Shown here piece by piece: positions 43,307-52,423 of a stretch of DNA of 64,000 nt. Each line of letters begins with the position of its first letter. The stretch's first letter is position 1. The position numbers and the translations under genes are program-made. Below the pieces are notes generated by a model. The model was not told the origin of the DNA and made no database searches. It was given only the letters and a program-made list of their open reading frames with translations. This DNA is from Bacillota bacterium (lineage in GTDB: Bacteria; Bacillota; Clostridia; Christensenellales; SZUA-584), in the NCBI GenBank assembly GCA_023390815.1, contig JAEWCC010000007.1, positions 66,542 to 130,541 on the forward strand, given 5' to 3'.

Positions 43307-43693
43307 TCAGCCGCGGATGAACGCGCCCAGCTTCTTATCGACCCGCATGATATGCATCATGAGCCAGTTGGTCAGCGTTAAACCCACCAGCGATTTGGTC
43401 GCCACTGTGTAGTTCTTGCTGATGTCCTCTGTAAGCTTTTTGATGTCCGCTTCAAAATCCTGATGGAGCTTTTTGTGCGCGGTATAATCCGGATAGTTGT
43501 GCCGCACCTGCAGCATTTCCTCTTCGCGGAAATGCGTCGTCACGTAATCGCTCATGAACGACAGCATTTCCAGCACCTTCTTACGGTCGTCGCCCTCCAT
43601 GGATTTGTAAAAATCGTTCATACGCCGTATCAGTTCCTTGTGCTGATCATCGATCAGCTCCACGCCAACCGACAGGTCCGGTGTCCATTCCAT
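43307..43693 (-). CDS. bacteriohemerythrin, tandem paralogue
   Basis: 128 residues from the ATG at 43693 (GGAGGGAG upstream). It opens with MEWTPDLSVGVE like its neighbour and keeps all iron ligands ('DDQHKELI', 'THFREEEMLQ', 'YTAHKKLHQDF', 'WLMMHIMRVDKKL'). Differences are concentrated in the third helix ('KLTEDISKNYTVATKSL'). Both genes have their own ribosome binding sites. Likely oxygen binding, as for the copy downstream. Confidence 0.92.
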   Translation of the reverse strand: MEWTPDLSVGVELIDDQHKELIRRMNDFYKSMEGDDRKKVLEMLSFMSDYVTTHFREEEMLQVRHNYPDYTAHKKLHQDFEADIKKLTEDISKNYTVATKSLVGLTLTNWLMMHIMRVDKKLGAFIRG

Positions 43694-43857
43694 TGATGCT
43701 CCCTCCAAAATCTTCGTTATGGAGTATATCGGGAGAAGAGACCCATGGGTTTAGTGTGTTATGGCAGAAAGCCTGCTTTTCGGGGAGATTTTGCAGGCCG
43801 TTTTCCTGCTTGTAGTTTTTAACGTTCGCATAACTTTGTGGTTTGTTCGTAGAAGTT

Positions 43858-44170
43858 GCCGCCCCTGCCAAGGGGAGGTGGCCGAACGGAATCGCAGATG
43901 GAGTGCGGACGGAGGGGTTGTGATCTTTACCCGCATGTCGCAGGTCTTGCCTGCATGTGTGCCCGCTTTCTCAAATGTCCATTAAAAAAGTTGGCTTACC
44001 CCTCCGTCCTCGCGGCGCATTTTCAATCGCCGCCGGACAGCTCCCCTTGCAGGGGAGCCTTACACTGCCAGCCGCCCCTGCCAAGGGGAGGTGGCCGAAC
44101 GGAATCTCGGACGGAGTGAGGACGGAGGGTTCAGGTAATTTTACCGGTATGACACAGGTCTTTCCTGCAC
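43858..44170. repeat. two copies of an intergenic palindromic repeat
   Basis: CCCCTGCCAAGGGGAGGTGG starts both copies (about 43861 and 44074). Homology extends over about 105 bases in each, through GGCCGAACGGAATC and CGGACGGAGG to a shared GCAGGTCTT/CCTGCA-type segment. A further CTCCCCTTGCAGGGGAG hairpin lies between them. Intergenic repeats of this style are common in gut Clostridia. Confidence 0.65.
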
Positions 44171-44855
44171 CTGTGCCGTCGTCGGCATCGACGGAATCCC
44201 GCCGCGCCCTTCCACACATATAGAAGCTGCCGCGGTTACCGGCAGTCAGCGTCATCACATATCCCGCCTCGTGCATACCGAAGCCATTATAATAATGGGC
44301 CTAATACAACGCTTGTTACTAGTTAGTGCTCCGCGACAGGAACCAGCAGCGCGGTAGCGGGCAGTCTGGGTCAGTGTTTAGTTGGCCTCGTGCAAGCCTT
44401 TGCCGCTATTTATCAAGGCATTAGTCCTCGTACTTAGGCTATCTACGCCGCGATCGCCAGTCCTTGCCCAACCTCGCGAACACCGCTTCCAGGGTGGGCA
44501 TCGAGGGAATTCCACCTCTTCGTTCCACACATATGGACGCCGCCGCAGGTACGGCAGCGCGGGTGGCGGGCGGTCAGGGTCAGTGTTTAGTTGGCCTCGT
44601 GCAAGCCTTTGCTGCTATTTTATCAAGGCATTAGTTCATCGTACTTTCAGCTGATCTACGCCGCGAACGCCAGTATTTATATTGCCTCGTGCAAACCGAA
44701 GCCATGGTATATAACATGGTGTCAGTACACCTTATTGGGCGCGGCAATTATACAAATTACCGCTGCTCAAGTCTTCTCTGCACCTGTGCCATCGTTGGCA
44801 TCGATGGAATACCGCCGCACCTCTCTACACACAACGACGCTGCCGCGGGTACCGG
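44148..44855 (-). repeat. three degenerate copies of the pfkB 3' end
   Basis: Minus-strand translations give AAASICVEGRGGIPSMPT (44148-44240), AAASICVERRGGIPSMPT (44470-44555) and AAASLCVERCGGIPSMPT (44768-44855). The intact gene just upstream has AAASLCVEKRGGIPSMPT at 44900-44957. Copy 2 continues LEAVFARLGKD as in the gene (LETVFKRLALD). The spacers (CAGTGTTTAGTTGGCCTCGT and CGTACTT...CTACGCCGCGA) are also shared between copies. No copy is part of a complete gene. This accounts for most of the gap 43694-44864. Confidence 0.8.
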
Positions 44856-44864
44856 CGGCCAAGG

Positions 44865-45818
44865 TCAGTCCAAAGCCAGCCTCTTGAACACCGTTTCTAG
44901 AGTGGGCATAGATGGGATTCCGCCTCTTTTTTCAACGCATAAGGATGCCGCGGCGTTCCCAAACCTTGCGAAGCTGCGGATATCATCCAGCGTCAGCGCA
45001 TCCAGCGCCTTGCCGCTCTTTATAAACTGGGAAAGCACCCCCGCTGTAAAGCAGTCGCCCGCGCCGGTCGCGTCGACGGCGGTTGTCTTAAACGGCTCGG
45101 CTTGTCCCGAACCGGAGGCGTTCGCGTAAACCGCGCCTTCGCTGCCCATGGTGATCAACACCAGCTTCGCGCCGCGCTTCACCAGCATGCGCGCCGCTGC
45201 TTCCATGTCCATATCGCCAAACAGAAACTGCACCTCGTTGTCGGATATCTTGACGATGTCGGCGTATTCGAGGCCCCTCATCATATATTCCTTCGCCTCG
45301 TCCGCGCTGTTCCAGAGCGGCGCACGATAGTTGGGGTCGTAGCTGACTATGACGTCCGCATCCTTCGCGGCTTTGAGCGCTTCGAACGTTGCACCGCGAA
45401 CCGGCTCATCGGTCAGCGAGAGCGAGCCAAAGTGGAACACACGCGCATTGCAGATCGCATCCAGGTCAAGGTCGTCCACAGCGTACATGATATCCGCGCC
45501 GGGCTTGCGGAAAAACGAGAAATCGCGGTCCCCGTTCGGGAAAAGATGCACAAAGGCCAGCGTGGTATGGACTTTAGCCGAGTATTTGAGCCCGCTCACG
45601 TCCACGCCACTGCCCTGCAGCACGCCCGCAAGGTAACGCCCGAACACGTCGTCGCCCACCATACCGAGGTATGCGGTGCTTACGCCAAAGCCTGCCGCCG
45701 CGGCTGCCATGTTGGCGACCGCGCCGCCCGCGTTCTGCATAAACAGGTTCTGCCCGTCCTGCGCGCCGCACGGCGTGAAATCGATCAAAAGCTCGCCCAA
45801 TGTCACGATATCCTTCAT
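44865..45818 (-). CDS. PfkB-family sugar kinase (fructokinase-like)
   Basis: 317 residues from the ATG at 45818 with AAAGGAG upstream. PfkB motifs are 'GGAVANMAAAAAGFGVS' near the start and 'DATGAGDCFTAGV' near residue 250, with the catalytic Asp in GAGD. Members phosphorylate fructose, ribose, 2-keto-3-deoxygluconate or nucleosides. The overall length and 'GELLIDFTP' start are closest to fructokinases. The ATG overlaps the methyltransferase stop (ATGA), so expression is coupled to murG and that gene. Its 3' end has been copied three times downstream. Confidence 0.88.
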   Translation of the reverse strand: MKDIVTLGELLIDFTPCGAQDGQNLFMQNAGGAVANMAAAAAGFGVSTAYLGMVGDDVFGRYLAGVLQGSGVDVSGLKYSAKVHTTLAFVHLFPNGDRDFSFFRKPGADIMYAVDDLDLDAICNARVFHFGSLSLTDEPVRGATFEALKAAKDADVIVSYDPNYRAPLWNSADEAKEYMMRGLEYADIVKISDNEVQFLFGDMDMEAAARMLVKRGAKLVLITMGSEGAVYANASGSGQAEPFKTTAVDATGAGDCFTAGVLSQFIKSGKALDALTLDDIRSFARFGNAAASLCVEKRGGIPSMPTLETVFKRLALD

Positions 45819-47272
45819 GGTGTGCTCCTTTGTATGATGAACAGAGTCGGCCACAGGCCGCCGGTTTCAAACATCTCCTCGCCCCGGATAACGAGCCCCT
45901 TTTTCACGCCGATCGTATCGCGCAGCAGCTTCTTCTCCTGCGTGAATAAAAACGCGTATCCGCCCGGACGCAGCAGCGAGAGCAGTTTGTCCGCAAAGGC
46001 GGCGTACAGCTGCACGTTGCCCGCGTGGTCCGATACGCGGTGTCCGAAAGGCATGTTGGAAATCACTTCGTCATAAGCGGACGCGCCGAAACCCAGAATG
46101 TCCCCTTGGATCAGCGCAAGTTTAATGCCGCTCGCTTTGCGGTTCGCTACCGCCGCGCGGATGGCATAGGGCGATATATCGACGCCCACCAGCGAACCGG
46201 CAGCCTTAAGCTTGCTGCGTTCAATCAGCAGCGTCCCGCTGCCGCAGAACGGGTCGAGCACGTCCGCGCCTTCCTTCATGTACGGCATGCACAGCCGCAC
46301 GATGCTCGCCGCCGCAACGGGGTGGATGCTTGCGGGCAGCGTCTGGATGCGATACGCAAAGCGTTCGTCCGGGAACACGGCATACAGGCCGCCCTCGAGG
46401 ATTCGCAGCTCGAACGCGTACGCCGACGGGTTGTCGATATAGCCGTATTCGGCAAGTCCCGCCGATATCTCCCGGATGGCATCGCGACGTTGAGGAGCGG
46501 GGACTGTACCCGCTTCGATGCGGTAACTGAGCCCTGCACAGCCCATTTCATTCAATGCCTTTGCAGCGGCGCTGAACGCCCCGGCTCTGCCTACCGGATA
46601 AAGTGCGTCCAATCGGCACCGCAGCGCGGAAATATCCCCGCTTACACGGAGCGTGCCCTCAACCGGGCCATCCGTAAACGGCAGTCCCGCTTCGCGCAGC
46701 TCCGCCTCGAGCGCTTCCCGCTTGACCCAAGTTAAAAGGCAGCTTTCGGGAAGGGTGAGATCGCCGATCTTCTGCGGAGCCGCCGCCTTGCCGAGCGCCT
46801 TCTTGAGCGCTTCGCGCTCCGCTTCCATGTGCTTGGGGTCGCCCGGCTCGATCACGTAATTCTTGAGGTAGCGCTGCGGCTCCTTCGTGTTGCCCAGTGC
46901 AAGGATGATGGACGGCCGCGCAAACTGCGTACGCTCGTTCTTGAGCGCGTCTACCAGCTGCTCCGCGCAATCGTCCGGCGCAACGAGGCCGATGAGCGCG
47001 TATGCGGTCTTTCTCGCCTTCGCGTCTTCCAGCGCGATGAGCCTGCCTGCCTCGCTTTTAACCAGCGGTAAAACCGCCATCCGGCTTTTCTCCGAACGGC
47101 AAAGGTCGGTCAGCGCGCGCAGCGCGGCACGCTGCTGCGCCCCGAAGATCATGCCGAATATGCGGCGCTCCGCGTTCTCGCAGCCGCGCATATGCTCGAG
47201 CGCCGCTTTTTTATCGTCTCCCGCCAGCTCGGAATATCCGGCGACGAGGTGCTCAAGACTTTCTTTGCGCAT
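45815..47272 (-). CDS. UPF0020-type RNA methyltransferase with HEAT N-terminus
   Basis: 485 residues from the ATG at 47272 (AGAGGTGA upstream). About 150 N-terminal residues are helical and HEAT-like ('LVKSEAGRLIALEDAKARKT'). A central THUMP-like region follows, then a class I SAM fold with 'VLDPFCGSGTLLIE' (SAM binding) and 'VISNMPFGHRV', a form of the N-x-P-[FY]-G catalytic motif of RlmK/L and Trm11/14-type enzymes that methylate guanine N2 in rRNA or tRNA. The HEAT fusion is unusual. It overlaps murG at its start. Confidence 0.82.
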   Translation of the reverse strand: MRKESLEHLVAGYSELAGDDKKAALEHMRGCENAERRIFGMIFGAQQRAALRALTDLCRSEKSRMAVLPLVKSEAGRLIALEDAKARKTAYALIGLVAPDDCAEQLVDALKNERTQFARPSIILALGNTKEPQRYLKNYVIEPGDPKHMEAEREALKKALGKAAAPQKIGDLTLPESCLLTWVKREALEAELREAGLPFTDGPVEGTLRVSGDISALRCRLDALYPVGRAGAFSAAAKALNEMGCAGLSYRIEAGTVPAPQRRDAIREISAGLAEYGYIDNPSAYAFELRILEGGLYAVFPDERFAYRIQTLPASIHPVAAASIVRLCMPYMKEGADVLDPFCGSGTLLIERSKLKAAGSLVGVDISPYAIRAAVANRKASGIKLALIQGDILGFGASAYDEVISNMPFGHRVSDHAGNVQLYAAFADKLLSLLRPGGYAFLFTQEKKLLRDTIGVKKGLVIRGEEMFETGGLWPTLFIIQRSTP

Positions 47273-48323
47273 CCGCAATCACCTCTGCCACCCTCTGCGC
47301 GGCGTCGCCGATCGCCTCGCGCTTCATGGCTTCTTTCAGCGTTCCGCGCTGCGCGCAGAGCGCATCCACCGCCTTTAATATCGTTTCAGGTCTCAGCTCC
47401 TCCTGCTCGATCACGTGCGAGAAGCCGCGCTCCTTAAAGTATGCCGCGTTCAGCAGCTGATCGCCCCGGCTTGCCGTTTTGGGCAGCGGAATCAGCAGCG
47501 CGGGCAGCGCCAGCGCCAGAATCTCGAATACCGCGGTCGCGCCCGCGCGCGATATCATGATGTCTGCCGCCGCATAAAGGTCGGGCAGCTCCGCATCTAC
47601 AAAGCCGAACTGCACATAGCCTTTGCCTTCGCAGCAGTCGAGCATGTTGCCCTTGCCGCGGATATGAACGACGTCAAAGCGTTCCGCCAGCTCGGGCATC
47701 ACCGCGTCGAGCGCATCGTTGACGGCCTTGGCGCCCATGCTGCCGCCCATGATGAGCAGCACCGGCTTTCGGCCCGCAAACCCGCAAAGCGCAAGGCCCT
47801 TGGCCCGGTCCCCGTACAGCAGCGCGCTCCGGATCGGCAGCCCCGTATAAACGCCTTTGCCCTCGGAGATATATTGTAATGTCGGTTCAAACGCCACGCA
47901 GATCTTATCCGCACGCGGTATGCAAAGCCGGTTTGCCAGCCCCGGCGTAAAATCGGATTCATGCAGCACCACGGGGATGCCCAGCTTAGACGCCGCAAAA
48001 ACCACAGGTACGCTCACGAAACCGCCCTTGGAGAAAACGGCAACGGGTTTTATTTTTTTCAATATGGCTTTGGCCTGAAACATGCCCTTTAATACTTTGA
48101 CGGTGTCGGTCAGGTTCTTGACGCTCAGATAACGGCGCAGCTTGCCTGCGCTGATGATGTGGTAAGGCAGATTGGTCCCTCCGATGATCTCCCTCTCCAT
48201 ACCATCCTCAGTCCCTATGTATTCTACCGAAAAGCCCATCGCTTTAAGCTTCGGTATGATCGCCAGATTCGGCATCACATGACCGGCCGTTCCCCCGCCG
48301 GTCAGCACCACGGTTCTTCCCAT
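47253..48323 (-). CDS. murG: UDP-GlcNAc-undecaprenyl-PP-MurNAc-pentapeptide GlcNAc transferase
   Basis: 356 residues from the ATG at 48323. The N-terminal glycine loop 'GGGTAGHVMPNLAI' and C-terminal 'ISRAGATAVFEILALALPAL' plus 'PLPKTASRGDQLLNA' are diagnostic for MurG. It makes lipid II from lipid I at the inner face of the membrane. Here it is not in a division/cell-wall cluster but leads a small operon with an RNA methyltransferase and a sugar kinase. It overlaps the downstream gene by 20 bases. Confidence 0.96.
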   Translation of the reverse strand: MGRTVVLTGGGTAGHVMPNLAIIPKLKAMGFSVEYIGTEDGMEREIIGGTNLPYHIISAGKLRRYLSVKNLTDTVKVLKGMFQAKAILKKIKPVAVFSKGGFVSVPVVFAASKLGIPVVLHESDFTPGLANRLCIPRADKICVAFEPTLQYISEGKGVYTGLPIRSALLYGDRAKGLALCGFAGRKPVLLIMGGSMGAKAVNDALDAVMPELAERFDVVHIRGKGNMLDCCEGKGYVQFGFVDAELPDLYAAADIMISRAGATAVFEILALALPALLIPLPKTASRGDQLLNAAYFKERGFSHVIEQEELRPETILKAVDALCAQRGTLKEAMKREAIGDAAQRVAEVIADAQRKS

Positions 48324-48462
48324 ACAGCCATCCTTTCCGTATTCTTTTTGCATTATACCATAACAGGCCGCGTTGCACACTGCCATTATATGAACCGGTT
48401 CTAAGGAGGGTGCCCGGGGACTTGTCCACTCGAAAGGCGCGTAAAAAGGCGACGCGGCAAGA

Positions 48463-48490
48463 GCCGCTGCGGGCGAGCGCCGCCCGCAGG
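48463..48490 (-). terminator. GC hairpin after the 113-residue gene
   Basis: CTGCGGGC-GGCGCT-CGCCCGCAG lies in the gap between the 113-residue gene and murG. It is a stem without a clear T-run, so termination is only possible. Confidence 0.4.
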
Positions 48491-48525
48491 GTTCCCGGGT
48501 CCAATAGGATATTATGTATTGCCGT

Positions 48526-48867
48526 CTATTTACGGCGGAGCGTGCGCGCGATGCTGTCCAGCTTTTTGCGCTGCGCGCTGTCCATCATGGGCGTTACGTT
48601 CTTGATGAAGGCGTCCAGCATCTCGTCGTTGAACGTGCCGTCCTTTCTTCCCTGCGCGATCATCTTCTCCAGATCGCCCATCATTTCGCCTTCGGACTTG
48701 TTTTCATACTTTTTGATGGTGTCCTCGACGCTATTTATCTGCGCGTCGTCCACTGCCCCCAGGTCCGCTTTGATGTTGGCTTTGCGCGCGGCCTCAATCA
48801 GGTCCTCTTTTTTAATCCCCTCGCGCTGCCGGTCGTTCTTCATTTGACGCAGATCTCTCTTTGCCAT
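48526..48867 (-). CDS. charged helical protein of unknown function
   Basis: 113 residues from the ATG at 48867, behind AGGAGGTG; the upstream extension in the same frame is spurious. Highly charged and helical: 'MAKRDLRQMKNDRQREGIKK', then 'INSVEDTIKKYENKSEGEMM' and 'MIAQGRKDGTFNDEMLDAFI'. No membrane segment or motif. It is divergent from the Met/Pro-rich gene at 48970, with 102 bases between. The two may share a bidirectional promoter and a function. Confidence 0.8.
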   Translation of the reverse strand: MAKRDLRQMKNDRQREGIKKEDLIEAARKANIKADLGAVDDAQINSVEDTIKKYENKSEGEMMGDLEKMIAQGRKDGTFNDEMLDAFIKNVTPMMDSAQRKKLDSIARTLRRK

Positions 48868-48969
48868 GGCCGCACCTCCTCGATACAATATATTCGTCGT
48901 ATGCGCGTTTGTGCACATGGCATATTTCTTGGCATAGTATGATACCAGTACATAACAGGAGGATCTCCT

Positions 48970-49704
48970 ATGTCCATGTTTCCTTTTGGCTCCCGTCCAT
49001 ACCCCGGAACCGGCCCCGGCGTATACCGCGCACCTTCGCCTCCCGGATATCGTCCGAACGGGAATAACAGTTTTCGGCCGCCTGTGCAGTCCAGACAGGA
49101 TGTGAGCGGGAACGACCTGCTCAGCCATACCTCATTCTCTCCCGAACTGAGCTTTCTGCTTGCGATGACGCTCAAGGACGGCCTGAGCCGGTCCGCGGCG
49201 CTCGATCTGCTGCGCGATATCGAGCCCTTTGTTTCCTCCGCCGACCGCGAAGCAATCCGCAGCCTGCGCGGCGCGCAGGAGCTCGCATCGGATTTCCGCA
49301 AGTCCGCACCGCCGCCCGCCCCTCCGCATACCGACTCACCGCTTTCGGGTTTCTCCCGCCTCAACCGCCAACAGGCGCTGCTGGAGGTGATGCAGCGTTA
49401 CGCGGGCAGCGATACGAGCGGCATGATGCGGGGTCTGCAGCAATCCGTACAGATGCAGGAAAACTTCGACCGTATGCTGCGCCGGATGGAACGCATGCGC
49501 AATATGAACACGTCGTCCCCAGAGCAGATGTTTGAGGCGATGTCCATGTTCATGCCACCCGAGCAGCAGTCCCAGTTCCGTAACATGCAGAACATGATGC
49601 GCATGATGTCTGCCATGGGCAAGAACATGAAGCCGGAGGATATGTTCCGCAGCATGATGGGCGGCATGGGCGGCATGGGTAACAACCAGAGCGGTACCGC
49701 ATAA
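48970..49704 (+). CDS. Pro/Met-rich protein of unknown function
   Basis: 244 residues; AGGAGGATCTCCT precedes the ATG. The first 45 residues are Pro/Gly/Ser-rich and look disordered. A helical middle (about 55-100, 'ELSFLLAMTLKDGLSRSAAL') is followed by another Pro-rich linker. The last 110 residues are very Met- and Gln-rich ('MQENFDRMLRRMERMRNMN', 'FRSMMGGMGGMGNNQSG'). Such a tail can bind hydrophobic peptides or metals, as in SRP54 or chaperones, but this is only analogy. No close family recognised. Confidence 0.75.
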   Translation: MSMFPFGSRPYPGTGPGVYRAPSPPGYRPNGNNSFRPPVQSRQDVSGNDLLSHTSFSPELSFLLAMTLKDGLSRSAALDLLRDIEPFVSSADREAIRSLRGAQELASDFRKSAPPPAPPHTDSPLSGFSRLNRQQALLEVMQRYAGSDTSGMMRGLQQSVQMQENFDRMLRRMERMRNMNTSSPEQMFEAMSMFMPPEQQSQFRNMQNMMRMMSAMGKNMKPEDMFRSMMGGMGGMGNNQSGTA

Positions 49705-49835
49705 ACGCTCCGCGCTGTCCGCAAACCAATACGAAAAATAACATAACCTGAAGAATCGTTGGAGATTTGGGCTTGTTTCATTCGCTTTTCCAGTATAAAA
49801 TGGAAATGCATTATGTAACATCAAGGAGACCAACG

Positions 49836-51305
49836 ATGAAAAAGTTTCTGGCATTCGTGATGTCATTAGCGCTGATGCTAATACTGCTGCCCACGGCAGC
49901 CCGCGCGGAAGGACACTATTGGACATTTGAGGATACCGCGATCGGCAGTCTGCCCGCCGGATTCACAACAGCCGTATTGGACACTGCCACATATCACGCT
50001 GGCATCAGCATGCATTTTCCGGATGGAGTTGCAGCTGCTGTCAGTACATTTGGCGGCAGTTTTGGAAACAACATATTCATGGGCTCATGGTTTTCGCCTG
50101 CAGGTCGGGCGAACCGGTGGCTGATTACACCGGCTCTCGATATTTCTGATCAGACGGACGTGCTGCGCTGGTACGCCAAATCAGCGGATCCCCGTCTTCC
50201 GGAAACCTATAACGTCCTGATTTCTACCACGGATAGCCAGCCCGCAAGCTTTACAACAACGCTCACATCCGTCGACAGCGAGTCAAGCACCTTCCAGCGG
50301 CACAATGTCGATTTGAGTAGTTATTCAGGACAAACCGTATATATTGCGTTCCAGCTGGTCAGCAACGACAGGTTTTTACTTCTGCTCGATAATATCGGCC
50401 TCATTGCCTCCATCGGGTCGGACATGCTGATGGTAAACGCCGGTGTTGACCAGAGCATTGAGTTGGGCAGCAGCGCCTCCCTGAGCGCTTCCGTATCGGG
50501 CGGCGAGGCGCCGTACTCGTATTCGTGGAGCGATGGCACCGCCACCGTGGGCAGCACGCAAAGCATCACGGTGACACCGGATATCAGCACCACCTACACC
50601 TGCATGGTCACAGACGCGGCAGGAACCACACTCGCCGACAGCATTGATGTGAGCGTGCCGCCCGCTGTGTATACCATTACAGCCACCCCGGCAAGTTTTG
50701 ATTTTGGCAGCATGGTCCAGGGGTATGCCGCTGCGCCCGGAGAGCAAACGTGTACGATTGAAAACATAGGCAACCAGAGCGTCACGCTCTCGGCTGCGCC
50801 TAACACGCACTATGACATCAGCAGCTTCTCATCCTCCACCCTTACCAAAACCGAGACGGCGACCTTTACGATTCGGCCCAAAACCGGCCTGAGTGCGGGC
50901 ACCTACAACGAGACCGTCACCGTGAATACAGACCACGGCACCAGCGTGGACATATCGGTCAGCTTTACGGTGGAAACCCTCCTGGCGCTATCGCCATCGA
51001 TCAGCAGCGGCACGGTCTACACAGGCGGCCGCATCACCCTCACTCCCAGCATCTCGGGAGGCACGTGGACTTTCGACAGCGATTACCTGACGCGCTCCGA
51101 TAACACGTTCACAGCCGTCAAGGCTGGGCAGACGACGGTCCGCTATGATGCCGCGGGACAGCACACCAGCTATGTGGTCACGATTCGCGCGTCCGAGCTG
51201 CCCAACACGGGGCAGGACTTCACCTGGGCCTACCTGTTTGTGTGCGCGGCGCTCCTCGCCCTGGGTACGGCGGCATTCCGCCTGAGAAAACAGCCGATGC
51301 GCTAA
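49836..51305 (+). CDS. sortase-anchored surface protein (LPNTG)
   Basis: 489 residues from the ATG at 49836 (AAGGAGACC upstream). Signal peptide MKKFLAFVMSLALMLILLPT, cut near ARA. Residues about 27-180 form a jelly-roll of the choice-of-anchor J/cleaved-adhesin type ('WSF' and 'LDNIGLIA' features). A PKD/Ig-like domain follows ('VSGGEAPYSYSWSDG', 'TYTCMVTD'), then another beta domain ('NIGNQSVTLSAAP') and a final Ig-like segment. The C-terminus has the sorting signal LPNTG, a hydrophobic helix and a basic end RLRKQPMR. Likely an adhesin covalently attached to peptidoglycan. A hairpin terminator follows. Confidence 0.88.
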   Translation: MKKFLAFVMSLALMLILLPTAARAEGHYWTFEDTAIGSLPAGFTTAVLDTATYHAGISMHFPDGVAAAVSTFGGSFGNNIFMGSWFSPAGRANRWLITPALDISDQTDVLRWYAKSADPRLPETYNVLISTTDSQPASFTTTLTSVDSESSTFQRHNVDLSSYSGQTVYIAFQLVSNDRFLLLLDNIGLIASIGSDMLMVNAGVDQSIELGSSASLSASVSGGEAPYSYSWSDGTATVGSTQSITVTPDISTTYTCMVTDAAGTTLADSIDVSVPPAVYTITATPASFDFGSMVQGYAAAPGEQTCTIENIGNQSVTLSAAPNTHYDISSFSSSTLTKTETATFTIRPKTGLSAGTYNETVTVNTDHGTSVDISVSFTVETLLALSPSISSGTVYTGGRITLTPSISGGTWTFDSDYLTRSDNTFTAVKAGQTTVRYDAAGQHTSYVVTIRASELPNTGQDFTWAYLFVCAALLALGTAAFRLRKQPMR

Positions 51306-51326
51306 GTGCCGGTCATTTTCGTAAGC

Positions 51327-51357
51327 AACGCCCGCGGACGAGTTCGCGGGCGTTTTC
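51327..51357 (+). terminator. terminator after the LPNTG protein gene
   Basis: AACGCCCGCG-GACGAGTT-CGCGGGCGTTTTC, a 10-bp perfect stem with T-run, 22 bases after the stop codon. Confidence 0.88.
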
Positions 51358-51494
51358 ATGTCCTCCGGCCTTCGTTTTCTCCGGCGGTTAGCGCAGTCTA
51401 TTATGATTTCGTTTTTCTTTACCGGGATGTGTAGTATAATAGCGATGGCGTACCAAAGCGCCTGCTATTATCTTTTTATTTTGAGGTATTACAA

Positions 51495-52391
51495 ATGAAG
51501 AATCTTTCGAAGGGCGTCTCTCTGCTCATCGTGCTGCTTGTGTATGCCGCGGCGTTTTTCGCCGGGCTGCTGGTGTACAGGCTGCTACCTGATCCCCTGC
51601 TCGCATTCTTCCTTGCGGATGTTGCCGCCACGCTGTTCGTCTGGCTACTGGGGCTTTTCTTCCGCAACGCCAGCATGTACGACCCGTACTGGAGCGTCGC
51701 GCCGCCCGTGCTGTTCGTATGCTTCGCCGCCGTGTCGGGCTATTTCGGCGCGGTGGGCGCAGTCTATATGGCCGTATTCCTCATCTGGGGCGTGCGTCTC
51801 ACGCGCAACTGGGTCATCGGCTGGAGAGGAATGGCGCACCAGGACTGGCGCTATACCATGCTGCATGAAAAGTGTCCGCCGCTCTGGTTCCTGACAAACC
51901 TTTTCGGTATCAACCTGGTGCCCACGCTGTTTGTCTTCGCGGCGCTCGTGCCCGCGTACATGGTGACGCTGCAGCCAACCGTAGTCACGGCGGTCACATT
52001 TATCGGGGCGGCGGTTTGCCTCGCCGCGGTGGCGCTGCAGATCGTATCGGACGCGCAGCTGCGCCGCTTCAGGCAGCAGGCTGAAAACGCGGGCAAAAGC
52101 ATCGATACCGGCCTGTGGAAATACTCGCGCCATCCAAACTACTTGGGCGAGGTGTCGTTTTGGTGGGGCGTGTGGGTCATCCAGATATCCATATTGCCGC
52201 AGCTTTGGTGGACAATCGCCGGGCCTGTGCTAATGACACTCATGTTCCTGTTCATCAGCATCCCGATGATGGAGAAGCGCCTGCTTAAGAGCCGCGCGGA
52301 TTACGCGGACTACCGCCGCCGCACATCAATACTGCTGTTGCTGCCGCCCAGAAAAACACAGGGTTCCGCCGTTCCCCTCGATATGGTATGA
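51495..52391 (+). CDS. DUF1295 (steroid 5-alpha-reductase-like) membrane protein
   Basis: 298 residues with about seven transmembrane helices. The C-terminal signature 'TGLWKYSRHPNYLGEVSFWW' and 'LLKSRADYADYRRRTS' defines the DUF1295/ICMT-like fold, which binds NADPH or SAM-like cofactors and reduces or methylates lipids in other members. The substrate is unknown. A TATAAT box lies at 51435-51440 with a poor -35, so it probably has its own promoter. GAGG-type site at 51482. Confidence 0.85.
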   Translation: MKNLSKGVSLLIVLLVYAAAFFAGLLVYRLLPDPLLAFFLADVAATLFVWLLGLFFRNASMYDPYWSVAPPVLFVCFAAVSGYFGAVGAVYMAVFLIWGVRLTRNWVIGWRGMAHQDWRYTMLHEKCPPLWFLTNLFGINLVPTLFVFAALVPAYMVTLQPTVVTAVTFIGAAVCLAAVALQIVSDAQLRRFRQQAENAGKSIDTGLWKYSRHPNYLGEVSFWWGVWVIQISILPQLWWTIAGPVLMTLMFLFISIPMMEKRLLKSRADYADYRRRTSILLLLPPRKTQGSAVPLDMV

Positions 52392-52423
52392 TGATGTGGA
52401 CAAATAAGATGAGGTAATTGGTT

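Noticed and set aside
45102..46076. 324-codon plus-strand frame
   Set aside because: Mirror of the PfkB kinase and methyltransferase genes, both with unmistakable motifs on the other strand.
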